DNA of 48,898 nt, taken from NCBI GenBank assembly GCA_021809805.1, contig JAJZKA010000006.1:1-48898 (forward strand), given 5' to 3'. The notes below the pieces were generated by a model. That model did not search any database, was not told the DNA's origin, and worked only from the letters and a program-made list of their open reading frames with translations. Positions within the stretch are counted from its first letter, which is position 1, and each line of letters starts with the position of its first letter. Shown here piece by piece: positions 1 through 8,960 of this stretch. The stretch comes from Actinomycetes bacterium. Its GTDB lineage: Bacteria > Actinomycetota > Acidimicrobiia > Acidimicrobiales > Bog-793. Made by a program: the position numbers and the translations under genes.

Positions 1-633
1 CGCCCAAGAAGGAGGGTTGTGCACCCCGAGCCCCCCGAGGATGAGCGTAAAGACCCCGCGGGTGTCATAGAGCCAGTTCGGTCCGTTGATCCCGAACAGG
101 CCGTGCAGGATCTGGTTCACGGCCCCTCCGCTTTGGAACAAGAAGATAAAGACGACCGTGATGGCAACCGAGCTCGTCACCGAGGGAAAGTAGAAGGCAG
201 TGCGAAACAAGCCGCGTCCTTTGAGGAAGCGGTTGTTGACGATGATTGCCAGCCACAGCGCGAGAACGGTCTGCAGGGGGACCGTAAACAGCACATAGTA
301 GAAATTGTTGCGAATCGACGTACCGAAGTTGCTCTGTGTGAGGCCGGTCTGAGTCAGAAGTGCCCGGTAGTTGGCGAGACCGACGAAGTGCACGGTGCTG
401 CCGAAGGGGCTAGTCACGCCGGACCAGTCGGTGAAGCTCACGTACAGCGCCAGGCCGATCGGTACCACCAAGAAAATGAGCAAGATCGCGAGCGCCGGTG
501 ATACGAAGAGCCACCCGAACACGTTGTGCCCGCGCGTCGCGCCGCCCCGTCGGCGCGACATAGGTCGTCGGAGTGGCCGCGGGCTCGACGAGGTGGTCGC
601 GCCCGACGTCGAATCGAGGGGGACGGTCGTCAT
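1..633 (-). CDS. Sugar ABC transporter permease (MalF/UgpA-like), partial, runs off the left window edge
   Basis: Reverse-strand translation reads MTTVPLDSTSG...FGWLFVSPALAILLIFLVVPIGLALYVSFTDWSG...VGLANYRALL...NNFYYVLFTVPLQTVLALWLAIIVNNRFLKGRGLFRTAFYFPSVTSSVAITVVFIFLF, typical of binding-protein-dependent sugar permeases. No stop inside the window, so absent from the ORF track. Confidence 0.9.
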   Translation of the reverse strand, partial: MTTVPLDSTSGATTSSSPRPLRRPMSRRRGGATRGHNVFGWLFVSPALAILLIFLVVPIGLALYVSFTDWSGVTSPFGSTVHFVGLANYRALLTQTGLTQSNFGTSIRNNFYYVLFTVPLQTVLALWLAIIVNNRFLKGRGLFRTAFYFPSVTSSVAITVVFIFLFQSGGAVNQILHGLFGINGPNWLYDTRGVFTLILGGLGVHNPPSWA

Positions 634-718
634 CGGTCTCCTCGTCATCTCGACACGCGAAGTGGATACCCCGCGGCGCCGGTGGCCGGCTCCGGCACCG
701 CGGGGATTGTTGGTCGAG

Positions 719-1975
719 CTACGGTCGGAGCAGCGCCTGAGCGTTCTGCTCGAGCTGGTTCAGCATTGTTGCCGGGTTCGACGCACCGGTGGCCAGGCCA
801 AGGACCTGGTTGTCGAAGCTCGCCTGAACCGTCGGCCAGCCGACGGTTCCAACCTGGGGCAGCGCGTAGCGGGCGCCCTGGACAAAAGCGGCCACCGATG
901 GATTGCGCTTGGCGTACAGGTTCGCCGTTGCAATGCGCGAAGGCAGCACGCCGAAGGCGTTCGCGAAGCGCAGCTGCTGGGCAGGCGACGCCAGGTACTT
1001 GACGAAGTTCACGGCCGCAGCGCTGTGTTGGCTGGAGGCCGGGATACCCCAGCAGTTCGTGAAGGTGAGGGTGCCCTTGATGCCCTTCGGGCCCGCGGGC
1101 ATCGGGACTGCCTCCCACTTGATGCTGGGATAGCTCGACTTCATCGCGCCGATGATCCAGTTGCCCTCGGTCGCCATCGCTGCCTTGCCCTCGCCGAAGG
1201 CCTCCCCGGCCCAGCTTGCGCCGACCTGCTGGGGGAACTTCATGATCCCCTGCTTGGCCATCGACTGGACGAAGTTGAGCGCTTGCAGGTTCGCCGGCGA
1301 GTTGAAGACGAACTTCGTCCTGGCCTTGTTCATGTACGAGCCGCCGTTCTCGGCAAAGAACGCCCCGATCCGGTCGAGGGTGTTCCCGATCGACAATCCG
1401 ACAACCGACCCCGTGGTGAGCTTCTTGGCATCTGCTTGCAACTGCGCCCAGTTCTTCGGAATGTTGGCGCTGGTGAGACCGGCGGCCTTCCACATCTGGG
1501 TGTTGATCTCGAGCGCCAGGTTCGAGAAGTCCTTCGGCACGCAATACCAGGTGTGGTTGTAACTGAAGGCCTTGACCAACGCCGGGTAGAAGTCCTTGGC
1601 TGGGCCGACGAGCGACGCGTACGGCAAAAGCTGATTCTGCTTGGCGAGCGTCTCCATCTGCGTCGAGCTCAGGTAGAAGACGTCAGGAGGCGTTCCTCCC
1701 GCGAATCCTTGGTCGAGCTGCTGCTGGAGGTTCGACGCGTTGATCACGTTGACCTTGTTATGGCTCATCTTGCCCCACGCCTTGGCAGCGGCATTCACCG
1801 CAGCCGTCTCCGCAGGTCCGGACGAGCCGAACATCAGCGTCAAGGTGACCCCGTGGGTCTTGCCCGTCAAGGTCACTTTGGCGTGCGAGTGCGCGGCTGC
1901 GAACCCGGTGCCGGATGCTCCGGCGAGCAGGGCCCCGGCCAGCGCCATCGACGCCAGCGCGTTGCGCTTTTTCAT
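719..1975 (-). CDS. Extracellular sugar-binding protein of ABC transporter
   Basis: Signal-peptide-like start MKKRNALASMALAGALLAGASGTGFA; body VTLTLMFGSSGPAETAAVNAAAKAWGK...GGTPPDVFYLSS...YPSIKWEAVPMPAGPKG resembles family 1 solute-binding proteins. Confidence 0.9.
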   Translation of the reverse strand: MKKRNALASMALAGALLAGASGTGFAAAHSHAKVTLTGKTHGVTLTLMFGSSGPAETAAVNAAAKAWGKMSHNKVNVINASNLQQQLDQGFAGGTPPDVFYLSSTQMETLAKQNQLLPYASLVGPAKDFYPALVKAFSYNHTWYCVPKDFSNLALEINTQMWKAAGLTSANIPKNWAQLQADAKKLTTGSVVGLSIGNTLDRIGAFFAENGGSYMNKARTKFVFNSPANLQALNFVQSMAKQGIMKFPQQVGASWAGEAFGEGKAAMATEGNWIIGAMKSSYPSIKWEAVPMPAGPKGIKGTLTFTNCWGIPASSQHSAAAVNFVKYLASPAQQLRFANAFGVLPSRIATANLYAKRNPSVAAFVQGARYALPQVGTVGWPTVQASFDNQVLGLATGASNPATMLNQLEQNAQALLRP

Positions 1976-1976
1976 G

Positions 1977-3107
1977 TCACTGCTTCCTTTCTTTGGTTTC
2001 AAGGGTGTGCGACGGCAGTGGCCGCCGTGCTTTGGGGGGTCTTGATGCGCCCGGCGCTGGTCCGCTGCTCTCGCGCACGACCAGGCGCGGCGCGAGGAGC
2101 TGTCGTGCCGGGGCGCGTCCGCGTTCGGAGAGCTCGGCGAGCAAGACGTCAATCAGCTCGTGCGCAACCGACTCGATCGGTTGGCGCACGCTTGAGAGGC
2201 CCGGTCGCAGCACCGCGGCGATGGGGCTGTCGTCGAAGCCGACCACCGATACGTCGCGGCCGGCCGACAGGCCGCCGTCCTCGATCGCGCGCAGGGCCCC
2301 GATCGCCATGGAGTCGCTGACGCAGATGATGCCGGTCGGAGGGCGCGCGCTCTCGAGCAGGCGCCGCGTCAGGGTGCGCCCCGACTCGATGCCGTCCTCG
2401 GCGCGCTGTGCGAGCCCTTTCACTGGCAAGCTGAGCTGCTCCGCGGCACGTTCCCAGCCGCGGTAGCGGTCGTCGCCAACGCCGCTGCCGGCAGGCACGC
2501 CGAGGAAGGCGATCCGGTTGTGGCCCAACCTGGCGAGATGCTCCACCGCTTCGCTGGTCCCCTTGGCGCCATCGACGTCCACCCACGAATGCGCCGTGCG
2601 GCGGACCCCCCAGGCACGCCCGAAGGCGACAAAGCGCGCGGCGTGCTCGAGGAGCCAGCCTGGACGGGTGTCGAGGTGGTGAGTATTCGTCAAGACGAAG
2701 CCGTCGACCGCCCCGCGGCGAAGCAGATCGGTATAGACCTCGATCTCCTCGTCGTCGTCTCGCGCCGAGAAGGTGAGCACGTCGTAGCCGCTCGCCCGTG
2801 CGGCATCACACAGCGCATGCAGGAGACGGTCGAGCACACCACCTGAGTTGCTCGGGAGCAGACGGCAGCCGATCACGCGCGTCGAATGGCTGCGCAACGA
2901 CCGAGCTGCCTGGTTCGGGCGGTAGCCGAGCTCATCGATCGCGGCCCGGACGCGCTGGAGGGTCTCGGGGCGCAGGCGGTCGGGGGCGTTGAAGGCATTG
3001 GAGACCGTCTGGCGAGATACGGCGGCATGGCGCGCGACCATCTCGATGGTCGGCGGCTTGCCATCTGCGCCGGGCTGCGCGCGTGGCGCCGCAGGACGAT
3101 CAGGCAC
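1977..3107 (-). CDS. LacI-family transcriptional regulator
   Basis: HTH PTIEMVARHAAVSRQTVSNAFNAPDRLRPETLQRVRAAIDELGYRPNQAARSLRS plus periplasmic-binding-like effector domain. The track ORF extends to 3143; GTG at 3107 with a purine-rich RBS is a plausible start. Stop lies 1 nt from the binding-protein ORF. Confidence 0.92.
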   Translation of the reverse strand: MPDRPAAPRAQPGADGKPPTIEMVARHAAVSRQTVSNAFNAPDRLRPETLQRVRAAIDELGYRPNQAARSLRSHSTRVIGCRLLPSNSGGVLDRLLHALCDAARASGYDVLTFSARDDDEEIEVYTDLLRRGAVDGFVLTNTHHLDTRPGWLLEHAARFVAFGRAWGVRRTAHSWVDVDGAKGTSEAVEHLARLGHNRIAFLGVPAGSGVGDDRYRGWERAAEQLSLPVKGLAQRAEDGIESGRTLTRRLLESARPPTGIICVSDSMAIGALRAIEDGGLSAGRDVSVVGFDDSPIAAVLRPGLSSVRQPIESVAHELIDVLLAELSERGRAPARQLLAPRLVVRESSGPAPGASRPPKARRPLPSHTLETKERKQ

Positions 3108-3143
3108 GACTCTCCCCCCTCTCGATCCCCCCGGACCGCGCAA

Positions 3144-3192
3144 GTTGATCGTTCATACTGCCGAGGACCATCATTGCAGATGAACGATCAAC
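3144..3192. promoter_or_regulatory. Paired LacI-type operators between divergent genes
   Basis: GTTGATCGTTCAT (3144-3156) and its exact reverse complement ATGAACGATCAAC (3180-3192). Each core TGATCGTTCA/TGAACGATCA is a near-palindrome centred on CG; centres are 35 bp apart. Confidence 0.75.
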
Positions 3193-3264
3193 TCGCTAGC
3201 GTTCCGTGTCACAGATGGCGATCGGTATCCACGCATCGTCGCCGCAAGACACCGTGAAGCGGCT

Positions 3265-5388
3265 TTGTGCCAGCGATCCGAGGAGCCAAGCGTGGTGCAC
3301 GAAGACCAATCCGCAACCGAGCCCACGAGCCAGCCTCAGCTGCACGAGCTTGTGGCGACGGTCTGCGCACCCGCGTTGTGCCTGTCCGCGACCGATGGAC
3401 AGATCCGCCATGACGGTGCACAGGGCCTGTACATCGACGACGTTCGTGTGTTGAGCGCACTCGAAGTCTCGATTGACGGGGTTGCCCCCACCCCACTCGG
3501 CCATGACCTTGTCGGCGGAAACCAGGGCCGCTTCCGGGCCGCAGCGTTCAACGTCGGAAGAGAAGGAGCCGATCCCCGGGTTTTTGTCGACCGAGACCGG
3601 CTCCTGCACGGCCGCGGTATGACTGAGTCGATCATCGTTCGCTCGTATGCGGCAGTGCCGCTCCACCTCCGCGTCGAAGTACGCGCGAGCTGCGACCTCG
3701 CCGGGATGGTCGACGTAAAGTCGGGGCGGTTCCCTCCCTCGGTCTGCGCGAGCCAGATGGGCGGTCGCCTCCTGTGGGGCTTCGGTGACGAGACGCGGGT
3801 CGTGCTCGCCACGGCGCCAACTCCCACCCGGATCGTCGCCAGCACAGCGACCCTTTCATGGGACGTTGAGATCGCGGCGCGCGGGGCAATGACCTTCGAG
3901 ATGGCAATCGCGCTCGAGGGCCGTGACCGCCACGTATCGGTCGTCGTCCCGGCCCGCATGGCCCGCCTCGAGAGGCCGTGCGTCGAGGCGGAGGACGAGA
4001 GGATCGAGCGTTTTGTCCAGCGCAGCGTCGCCGACCTCGACGCGCTCCGCTTAAGTCTCGCCGACTGCCCTAACGACGTCTTTCTCGCCGCTGGTGTGCC
4101 ATGGTTCCTCACGCTATTTGGCCGCGACTCGATCTGGGCGGCGCGCATGCTCCTGCCTCTTGGCACAGAGCTTGCCGCCGGTACGTTGCGTACCCTGACA
4201 GCCCGCCAGGGAAAGGTGCGCGATACGCGCACCGGCGAACAGCCGGGCAAGATCCTTCATGAGGTGCGCCGGGAGCGCACCGATCACCGCCTGTGGCGTG
4301 GAGAACACGGCGAGCCTCTCTCGCTGCCTCCCGTGTACTACGGGACCGTCGACGCGACCCCGCTGTGGATCTCCCTCCTGCACGACGCGTGGCGCTGGGG
4401 CATGCCCGAGGCCGAAGTCGCCGGCCTGCTCGAACCCATGCTCGGGTGTCTGCGATGGATCGCCCGGTACGGATGTGTGCAAGACGGATTCGTCAGCTAC
4501 GTCGACGAGTCTGGCAGCGGGCTCACCAACCAGGGCTGGAAAGACTCCCATGATGCCATCCAGTTCCGCGACGGTCGCCTCGCTCGGGCACCGCTCGCGC
4601 TCTGCGAGGTCCAGGGCTACGCGTACGAAGCGATGGCGGCAGGCGCGGCGCTGCTCGACGCTTTCGACCGGCCCGGTGCTGAGGAGTGGCGCGAGCTCGC
4701 CGGCGCGCTGGCCCAAGGATTTCGCAAGTCTTTCTGGGTCCACGACGCGGGCGGTCCATACCCTGCGGTGGCGCTCGACCGCGACGGCGCCGCCGTCGAC
4801 TCGCTCACCTCGAACATCGCTCACCTCCTCGGTACCGGGATCCTTGACGATGCAGAGGAGGAGTTGGTGGCGTCGCGACTCGCCTCGCCGGTGCTCGACT
4901 GTGGGTACGGATTGCGAACCTTGGCGGCGGACTCGGCGGGCTTCAATCCCTTGAGCTACCACTGCGGTTCGGTGTGGGGTCACGACACCGCGATCGCGAT
5001 CCTCGGTCTGGCGCGCAGCGGCGGGTCCACGGCGCGCCGCGCCGCGGTGTCGCTCATCGATGGATTACTCGCCGCCGCGGAAGCTTTTGAATATCGCATG
5101 CCCGAGCTCTATGGAGGCCACGGTCGAGCCTATGGCGGGGACCCGCTTCCCTATCCCGCGTCGTGCCGACCTCAGGCGTGGTCAGCCGCGGCCTCGATCG
5201 CCGTGCTTAGCGCGCTCACGGGCATTCGGCCCGATGTCCCGAACGGCATGGTGCACGTCTCCCCGCTTTCCTCACGCTTGAGCCGCGTCGGCGGCCTCCG
5301 CCTCGGGGGACGCTCGGTTGCTCTCGAGTTCGACGGTGGGACCCCGGCGCTGCTGGGCGCCGATGAAGAGCTCCACGTGGTGCCTTAG
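3265..5388 (+). CDS. Amylo-alpha-1,6-glucosidase / glycogen-debranching-type glycoside hydrolase
   Basis: N-terminal GDE-like region (LSATDGQIRHDGAQGLYIDDVRVLSALEVSIDG) and (alpha/alpha)6-type catalytic region (GVPWFLTLFGRDSIWAARMLLPLGTELAAGTLRTLTARQG...SYHCGSVWGHDTAIAILGLA). Exact start uncertain (in-frame GTG just downstream). Confidence 0.85.
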   Translation: MCQRSEEPSVVHEDQSATEPTSQPQLHELVATVCAPALCLSATDGQIRHDGAQGLYIDDVRVLSALEVSIDGVAPTPLGHDLVGGNQGRFRAAAFNVGREGADPRVFVDRDRLLHGRGMTESIIVRSYAAVPLHLRVEVRASCDLAGMVDVKSGRFPPSVCASQMGGRLLWGFGDETRVVLATAPTPTRIVASTATLSWDVEIAARGAMTFEMAIALEGRDRHVSVVVPARMARLERPCVEAEDERIERFVQRSVADLDALRLSLADCPNDVFLAAGVPWFLTLFGRDSIWAARMLLPLGTELAAGTLRTLTARQGKVRDTRTGEQPGKILHEVRRERTDHRLWRGEHGEPLSLPPVYYGTVDATPLWISLLHDAWRWGMPEAEVAGLLEPMLGCLRWIARYGCVQDGFVSYVDESGSGLTNQGWKDSHDAIQFRDGRLARAPLALCEVQGYAYEAMAAGAALLDAFDRPGAEEWRELAGALAQGFRKSFWVHDAGGPYPAVALDRDGAAVDSLTSNIAHLLGTGILDDAEEELVASRLASPVLDCGYGLRTLAADSAGFNPLSYHCGSVWGHDTAIAILGLARSGGSTARRAAVSLIDGLLAAAEAFEYRMPELYGGHGRAYGGDPLPYPASCRPQAWSAAASIAVLSALTGIRPDVPNGMVHVSPLSSRLSRVGGLRLGGRSVALEFDGGTPALLGADEELHVVP

Positions 5389-5465
5389 CCCGCGAGGAGG
5401 AAGAAATGCTCCACGCGCTCGAACAAGTGCCACGGCATCGTCGTCGATCCGGGCACGAGACGGCA

Positions 5466-6122
5466 TCAACGCGAAGCGCCGAAGATCATGGCGTTGGTGC
5501 GCCGGCCGAGCTCGACGCCCTCCGCGAGGGAGAGGGCCACCATTGCCGGTGGCACCTCCCTGCCTGAGCGGTCGCCGGCAATCCACGCTTGGGCCTCGCG
5601 CTCGCCGGCGAGGAAGTGGATCCAGCGGCAGAACTGAGCCTGGATCGCTCCGGAGTAGGGCGCGGGCGTTTCGAGGAACGACAGCACGGTGCCGGGCGGA
5701 GAGACGTGGCGCACGCCCTCGCGCGGGTCGATGACCAGGCGCACCACTGATCCCGACACCGGGCAGCGCGACTCGACGCGCGCCGACTGGCCAACGAGCG
5801 CGGGGAGAAAGAGCGTGTCCCAGGCGCACCATGCGCCGCGGCGCTGGTCACCGAACGTGATTTTGTGCCGGCCCGGCTCGCGCTGCAGGCCGAGAAACGC
5901 AGTGATCTCGTCGCCACCGACCGAGGCGGTTGGGAGCGATGCAGCGATCGTGGCGACGCGGTGCGCGGGCATGCCCGTGCTCGCGGCAATCGTCGCAGGC
6001 TCTGCGGGCAAGCCAGCAGCGATCAGGCGGTAGACCGCCCGGCCGACGGCGCGTCCCTCGGCATCGAGGCGCGGAAGCGCCGCGACGACATCGCATGCGA
6101 GTTGCTCGAGGACAGACGCCAT
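5466..6122 (-). CDS. MerB-like (alkylmercury lyase family) protein
   Basis: AWCAWDTLFLPALVGQSARVESRCPVSGSVVRLVI...AQFCRWIHFLAGEREAQAW aligns with MerB; the equivalents of Cys96, Asp99, Cys117 and Cys159 are present. Confidence 0.75.
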   Translation of the reverse strand: MASVLEQLACDVVAALPRLDAEGRAVGRAVYRLIAAGLPAEPATIAASTGMPAHRVATIAASLPTASVGGDEITAFLGLQREPGRHKITFGDQRRGAWCAWDTLFLPALVGQSARVESRCPVSGSVVRLVIDPREGVRHVSPPGTVLSFLETPAPYSGAIQAQFCRWIHFLAGEREAQAWIAGDRSGREVPPAMVALSLAEGVELGRRTNAMIFGASR

Positions 6123-6244
6123 CGCGCCATGATGTCACTTGGTAGTCGACGTGACGGCAGGTCGAACGGTCCTCGGGAGCGTCCTTCGGCGAGTTCGAAC
6201 GTGGGGGCCTTGTCGACCCGCGGTGGAGATGTCGGCGACGACGA

Positions 6245-7300
6245 GTGCGCGCCACTCGAGCAGGCGCGTTCGACAAAGCCACGGCGGGTCGACGAACATC
6301 GCGCGCTCGGAGACCCCCAGCCAGCGCGGTCGAGGCGAGAAGGCGACCTTCGGCCCTTCACTTCGTCCGATCGCCGTGGCGCGATGAGAACGTGCAGGGA
6401 AGGTCAGTTGAACGAAGCTCCCGGCAACGGCGGTTCGGTCGTCTCCTGGGGCTGGAATGGCGCTCTGGGAGTCGTCGGGAGCACCGCCTGATTGCAACGA
6501 TCGCGCTTGCAGTGAGCGTCGGGGTGCTCGGAACCGCAACGCTCCGGATCGGAGACGACTCGGCGGCGACCACGGCGCCGCGAACGACGAACGTCGCGCT
6601 GTACTGGCTTCGAGCGGGCAGGACGCTCGGTGTCTCACATCGCGCGATCCAGGCGACGCCGCGAATCGGAACGGCGACCCTGCAGGCTCTGTTGGGCGGA
6701 CCGAACCGTATCGAGCGAGCAGCGAGCCTCTCCAGTGCCGTCCCGTCCGGATCGCACCTGCGCGGCTTGTCGATCACGAACGGCGTGGCGCGAGTGGACT
6801 TCGATGCCCGATTCGCGAGCGGTGGAGGGTCACTGTCGGTGATCGGCCGCGTCGACCAGGTCGTGTATACGCTGACGCAGTTCCCCAACGTCCGCCGGGT
6901 GTTGTTGCTCGTCGACGGGAAGCTGGCGCGTCCCTTCACCGCCGAGGGTCTCGTCCTCGATCGGCCAATTGGGAGAGCCGACGAGCGCAGTCTGCTCCCG
7001 CCGATCTTCGTCGAGCGCCCGGCAGTGGGCGACGTCGTGGTGAGCCCCCTGCGCCTTACCGGCCTGGCCAACACCTTCGAAGCCACCTTTCAGATGAAGC
7101 TCGTGGATGCCCGCGGTCGCATTGTCGTGAGCCGCACCGTGCACGCCTCGGCTGGTACTGGGACGTGGGGGACCTACTCGCTGTCGCTCCCGTTTTTCGG
7201 GGCGAGATCTGGCAGCGGCTTTCTTGTCGTCTTCGCGCGATCCGCCAAGGACGGCCGCCCCATCGATGTGGTGCGCGTCCCGGTCCGCATTGCCGGTTAG
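6245..7300 (+). CDS. GerMN-domain plus Gmad2-domain protein, probably membrane-anchored
   Basis: Hydrophobic stretch ATIALAVSVGVLGTATL, then GerMN-like ATLQALLGGPNRIERAASLSSAVPSGSHLRGLSITNGVARVDFDARFASGGGS...VVYTLTQFPNVRRVLLLVDGK and Gmad2-like VVVSPLRLTGLANTFEATFQMKLVDARG. True start is downstream of 6245. Confidence 0.75.
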   Translation: MRATRAGAFDKATAGRRTSRARRPPASAVEARRRPSALHFVRSPWRDENVQGRSVERSSRQRRFGRLLGLEWRSGSRREHRLIATIALAVSVGVLGTATLRIGDDSAATTAPRTTNVALYWLRAGRTLGVSHRAIQATPRIGTATLQALLGGPNRIERAASLSSAVPSGSHLRGLSITNGVARVDFDARFASGGGSLSVIGRVDQVVYTLTQFPNVRRVLLLVDGKLARPFTAEGLVLDRPIGRADERSLLPPIFVERPAVGDVVVSPLRLTGLANTFEATFQMKLVDARGRIVVSRTVHASAGTGTWGTYSLSLPFFGARSGSGFLVVFARSAKDGRPIDVVRVPVRIAG

Positions 7301-7439
7301 TCGCCTGCATGGCGATCGCCGCCTTCACCATCGCCTACGTCCCGTGCTTTGTGGCTCCGCCACTGTGCTCGGCACGCGGCGGCGCCAGTCGCGGTGCGCG
7401 GGCGACGACAACCTGGGTGCAGATGGAATGGGCGTTCTC

Positions 7440-7758
7440 TGTGGCCATCACGCGGCGCTCGGTGGTGGTGCATCGTCAGCGGCCAAGGTTGCGGTCAGTG
7501 CGCGCGCCCAGTCGCTTGTCGAGCACGATATTCGCGTCAATGCCGTGGCACCCGGTCTGGTGTGGACGCCCACTATTCCGGCGCCCATGTCTCAAGCGAG
7601 GGTCGAACGCTCCGGCGAGCAGGTACTGATGGGACGTGCGGCGCATCCCGACGAGATCGCCCAGTCGTAGGTCTTCGTCGCTGCCTCCCGCTTCTCGAGG
7701 CACGACACCGGCGAGGCGCTCGCACCGATCGGCGGCGACACGTTCCGCGGTTGGGCAA
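7440..7758 (+). pseudogene. Short-chain dehydrogenase/reductase (SDR) C-terminal remnant with in-frame TAG
   Basis: SSAAKVAVSARAQSLVEHDIRVNAVAPGLVWTPTIPAPMSQARVERSGEQVLMGRAAHPDEIAQS*VFVAASRFSRHDTGEALAPIGGDTFRG. Stop TAG 7668-7670 sits where SDRs have Tyr (SYVFLAS). Rossmann N-terminus absent. Confidence 0.75.
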
Positions 7759-7984
7759 GGGCGCTCCGAGCGCGGCGCGATCTTTGCGTTGGCGGTCGCG
7801 CACTCACCTCAGCTGCAGAGGTGGCTGCTGGGCTGGCCGAGGAGTTGCTGTCCGGCCGCGGGGCCGCCGGCTCTGCTGGAGTGCCCTCGACGCGCAGAGC
7901 TTCCAGCGCACCGGCCGCTGCGAGCTGCACGGGATCGAGGACGGGGAAGCGGGCTTATCCTCCCCGCCCTGCAACGGGTTATCG

Positions 7985-8030
7985 GTGCGTGCGGGCGGGA
8001 GTGCGTGCGGGCGGGAGTGCGTGCGGGCGA
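7985..8030. repeat. Short tandem repeat, 16-bp unit gtgcgtgcgggcggga, ~2.9 copies
   Basis: Direct reading: 7985-8000 and 8001-8016 identical, 8017-8030 partial. Confidence 0.9.
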
Positions 8031-8280
8031 TGGTGAGGTCGCTGAACAGCTCGGCCACTCCCTTGGAGGTCATCGAGGTGCCGCGATCGGCATGGATGGT
8101 CAAGGTGCCCTTCTCGATGGCCTGGTCAGTCACTGCTCTGGTGATGAACTCCTCGGCGAGCTCGGTGTTCTCCGTCGAGGCCACCATCCATCCCACGATG
8201 TAGCGGGAGAAGATGTCGATCGCCACGTAGCAGTCGAACCACACGCCTCTGTCGGGGCCGCGTAGCTTGGTGATATCCCA
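7985..8280 (-). pseudogene. IS3-family transposase OrfB, C-terminal rve/DDE fragment
   Basis: Reverse strand: WDITKLRGPDRGVWFDCYVAIDIFSRYIVGWMVASTENTELAEEFITRAVTDQAIEKGTLTIHADRGTSMTSKGVAELFSDLTIARTHSRPH. Truncated at the tandem repeat. Confidence 0.85.
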
Positions 8281-8749
8281 ACAAGCGGCTCGAGCGGCTC
8301 GAGGAGGACCTCGCCAAGCACAAGCTGACGCTCGACATTGCGGGAAAAGCGCACGCGCGCTCTTGGCGATGCTTTGATTTTGCGAGCTGCAGCCCCTCGT
8401 TGGGACCGCTGCGGCCTGCCGGGCATCGGGGAGGTCCCGGGCCACCCACTACCGGGCCTTGTCCCGCCGGTGCTCGGACCGCCCCTCCCGCCCTCGTCAC
8501 CGGCGAATGCGCTCTCAAAACAGGAGGTCGCCGAGCTCCTCTGTGTGCTGCGCTCGCCGCGGTTCTGCGACCTTTCTCCCGCCCAGATCTGGGCGATTCT
8601 CTCCTCGACAGGGAAGCTACCTCGCCTCGATCTCGACCATGTACCGCGTGCTTCGGGCCAACGGCGAGGTCAACGAGCGCCGAGCACAGGCGACCCATCC
8701 GACGAGGGCCCGGCCCGAGCTGATGGCCGACCGGCCGAATATGTGCTGG
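8281..8749 (+). pseudogene. IS3-family transposase: OrfA C-terminus and OrfB N-terminus, inverted relative to flanking fragments
   Basis: Plus strand: NKRLERLEEDLAKHKLTLDIAGKAHA (OrfA coiled-coil end), then ALSKQEVAELLCVLRSPRFCDLSPAQIWAIL and, after a frameshift near 8605, SYLASISTMYRVLRANGEVNERRAQATHPTRARPELMADRPNMCW (OrfB N-terminus). Confidence 0.8.
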
Positions 8750-8960
8750 GCGTCGCGGTGTCCGGGTCCACCTTGGTCTTGCGCCCCCTCGTCGCAAGTG
8801 CGCTCTGAGCTGCGTTGTCGCGTGCCCGGCGCCACTCGGTGATGTGGCTCGAATAGAGACCTTCTCGACGAGGCAGAGCGCTCTTGTCACCGTCACCGGC
8901 GTAGGCGTGGTACTCGGCCACGATTCTCAGCTTGTACTCGGCGGTGAAGCTCCGCCGTGC
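8750..8960 (-). pseudogene. IS3-family transposase OrfA, N-terminal HTH fragment
   Basis: Reverse strand: RRSFTAEYKLRIVAEYHAYAGDGDKSALPRREGLYSSHITEWRRARDNAAQSALATRGRKTKVDPDT. Confidence 0.85.

Noticed and set aside
371-2320. 649-aa plus-strand ORF
   Set aside because: Antisense to coherent ABC permease, binding-protein and LacI genes; Arg/Gly-rich translation typical of spurious ORFs in high-GC DNA.
7985-8030. Possible CRISPR-like array
   Set aside because: Contiguous 16-bp tandem repeat without spacers and no cas genes.
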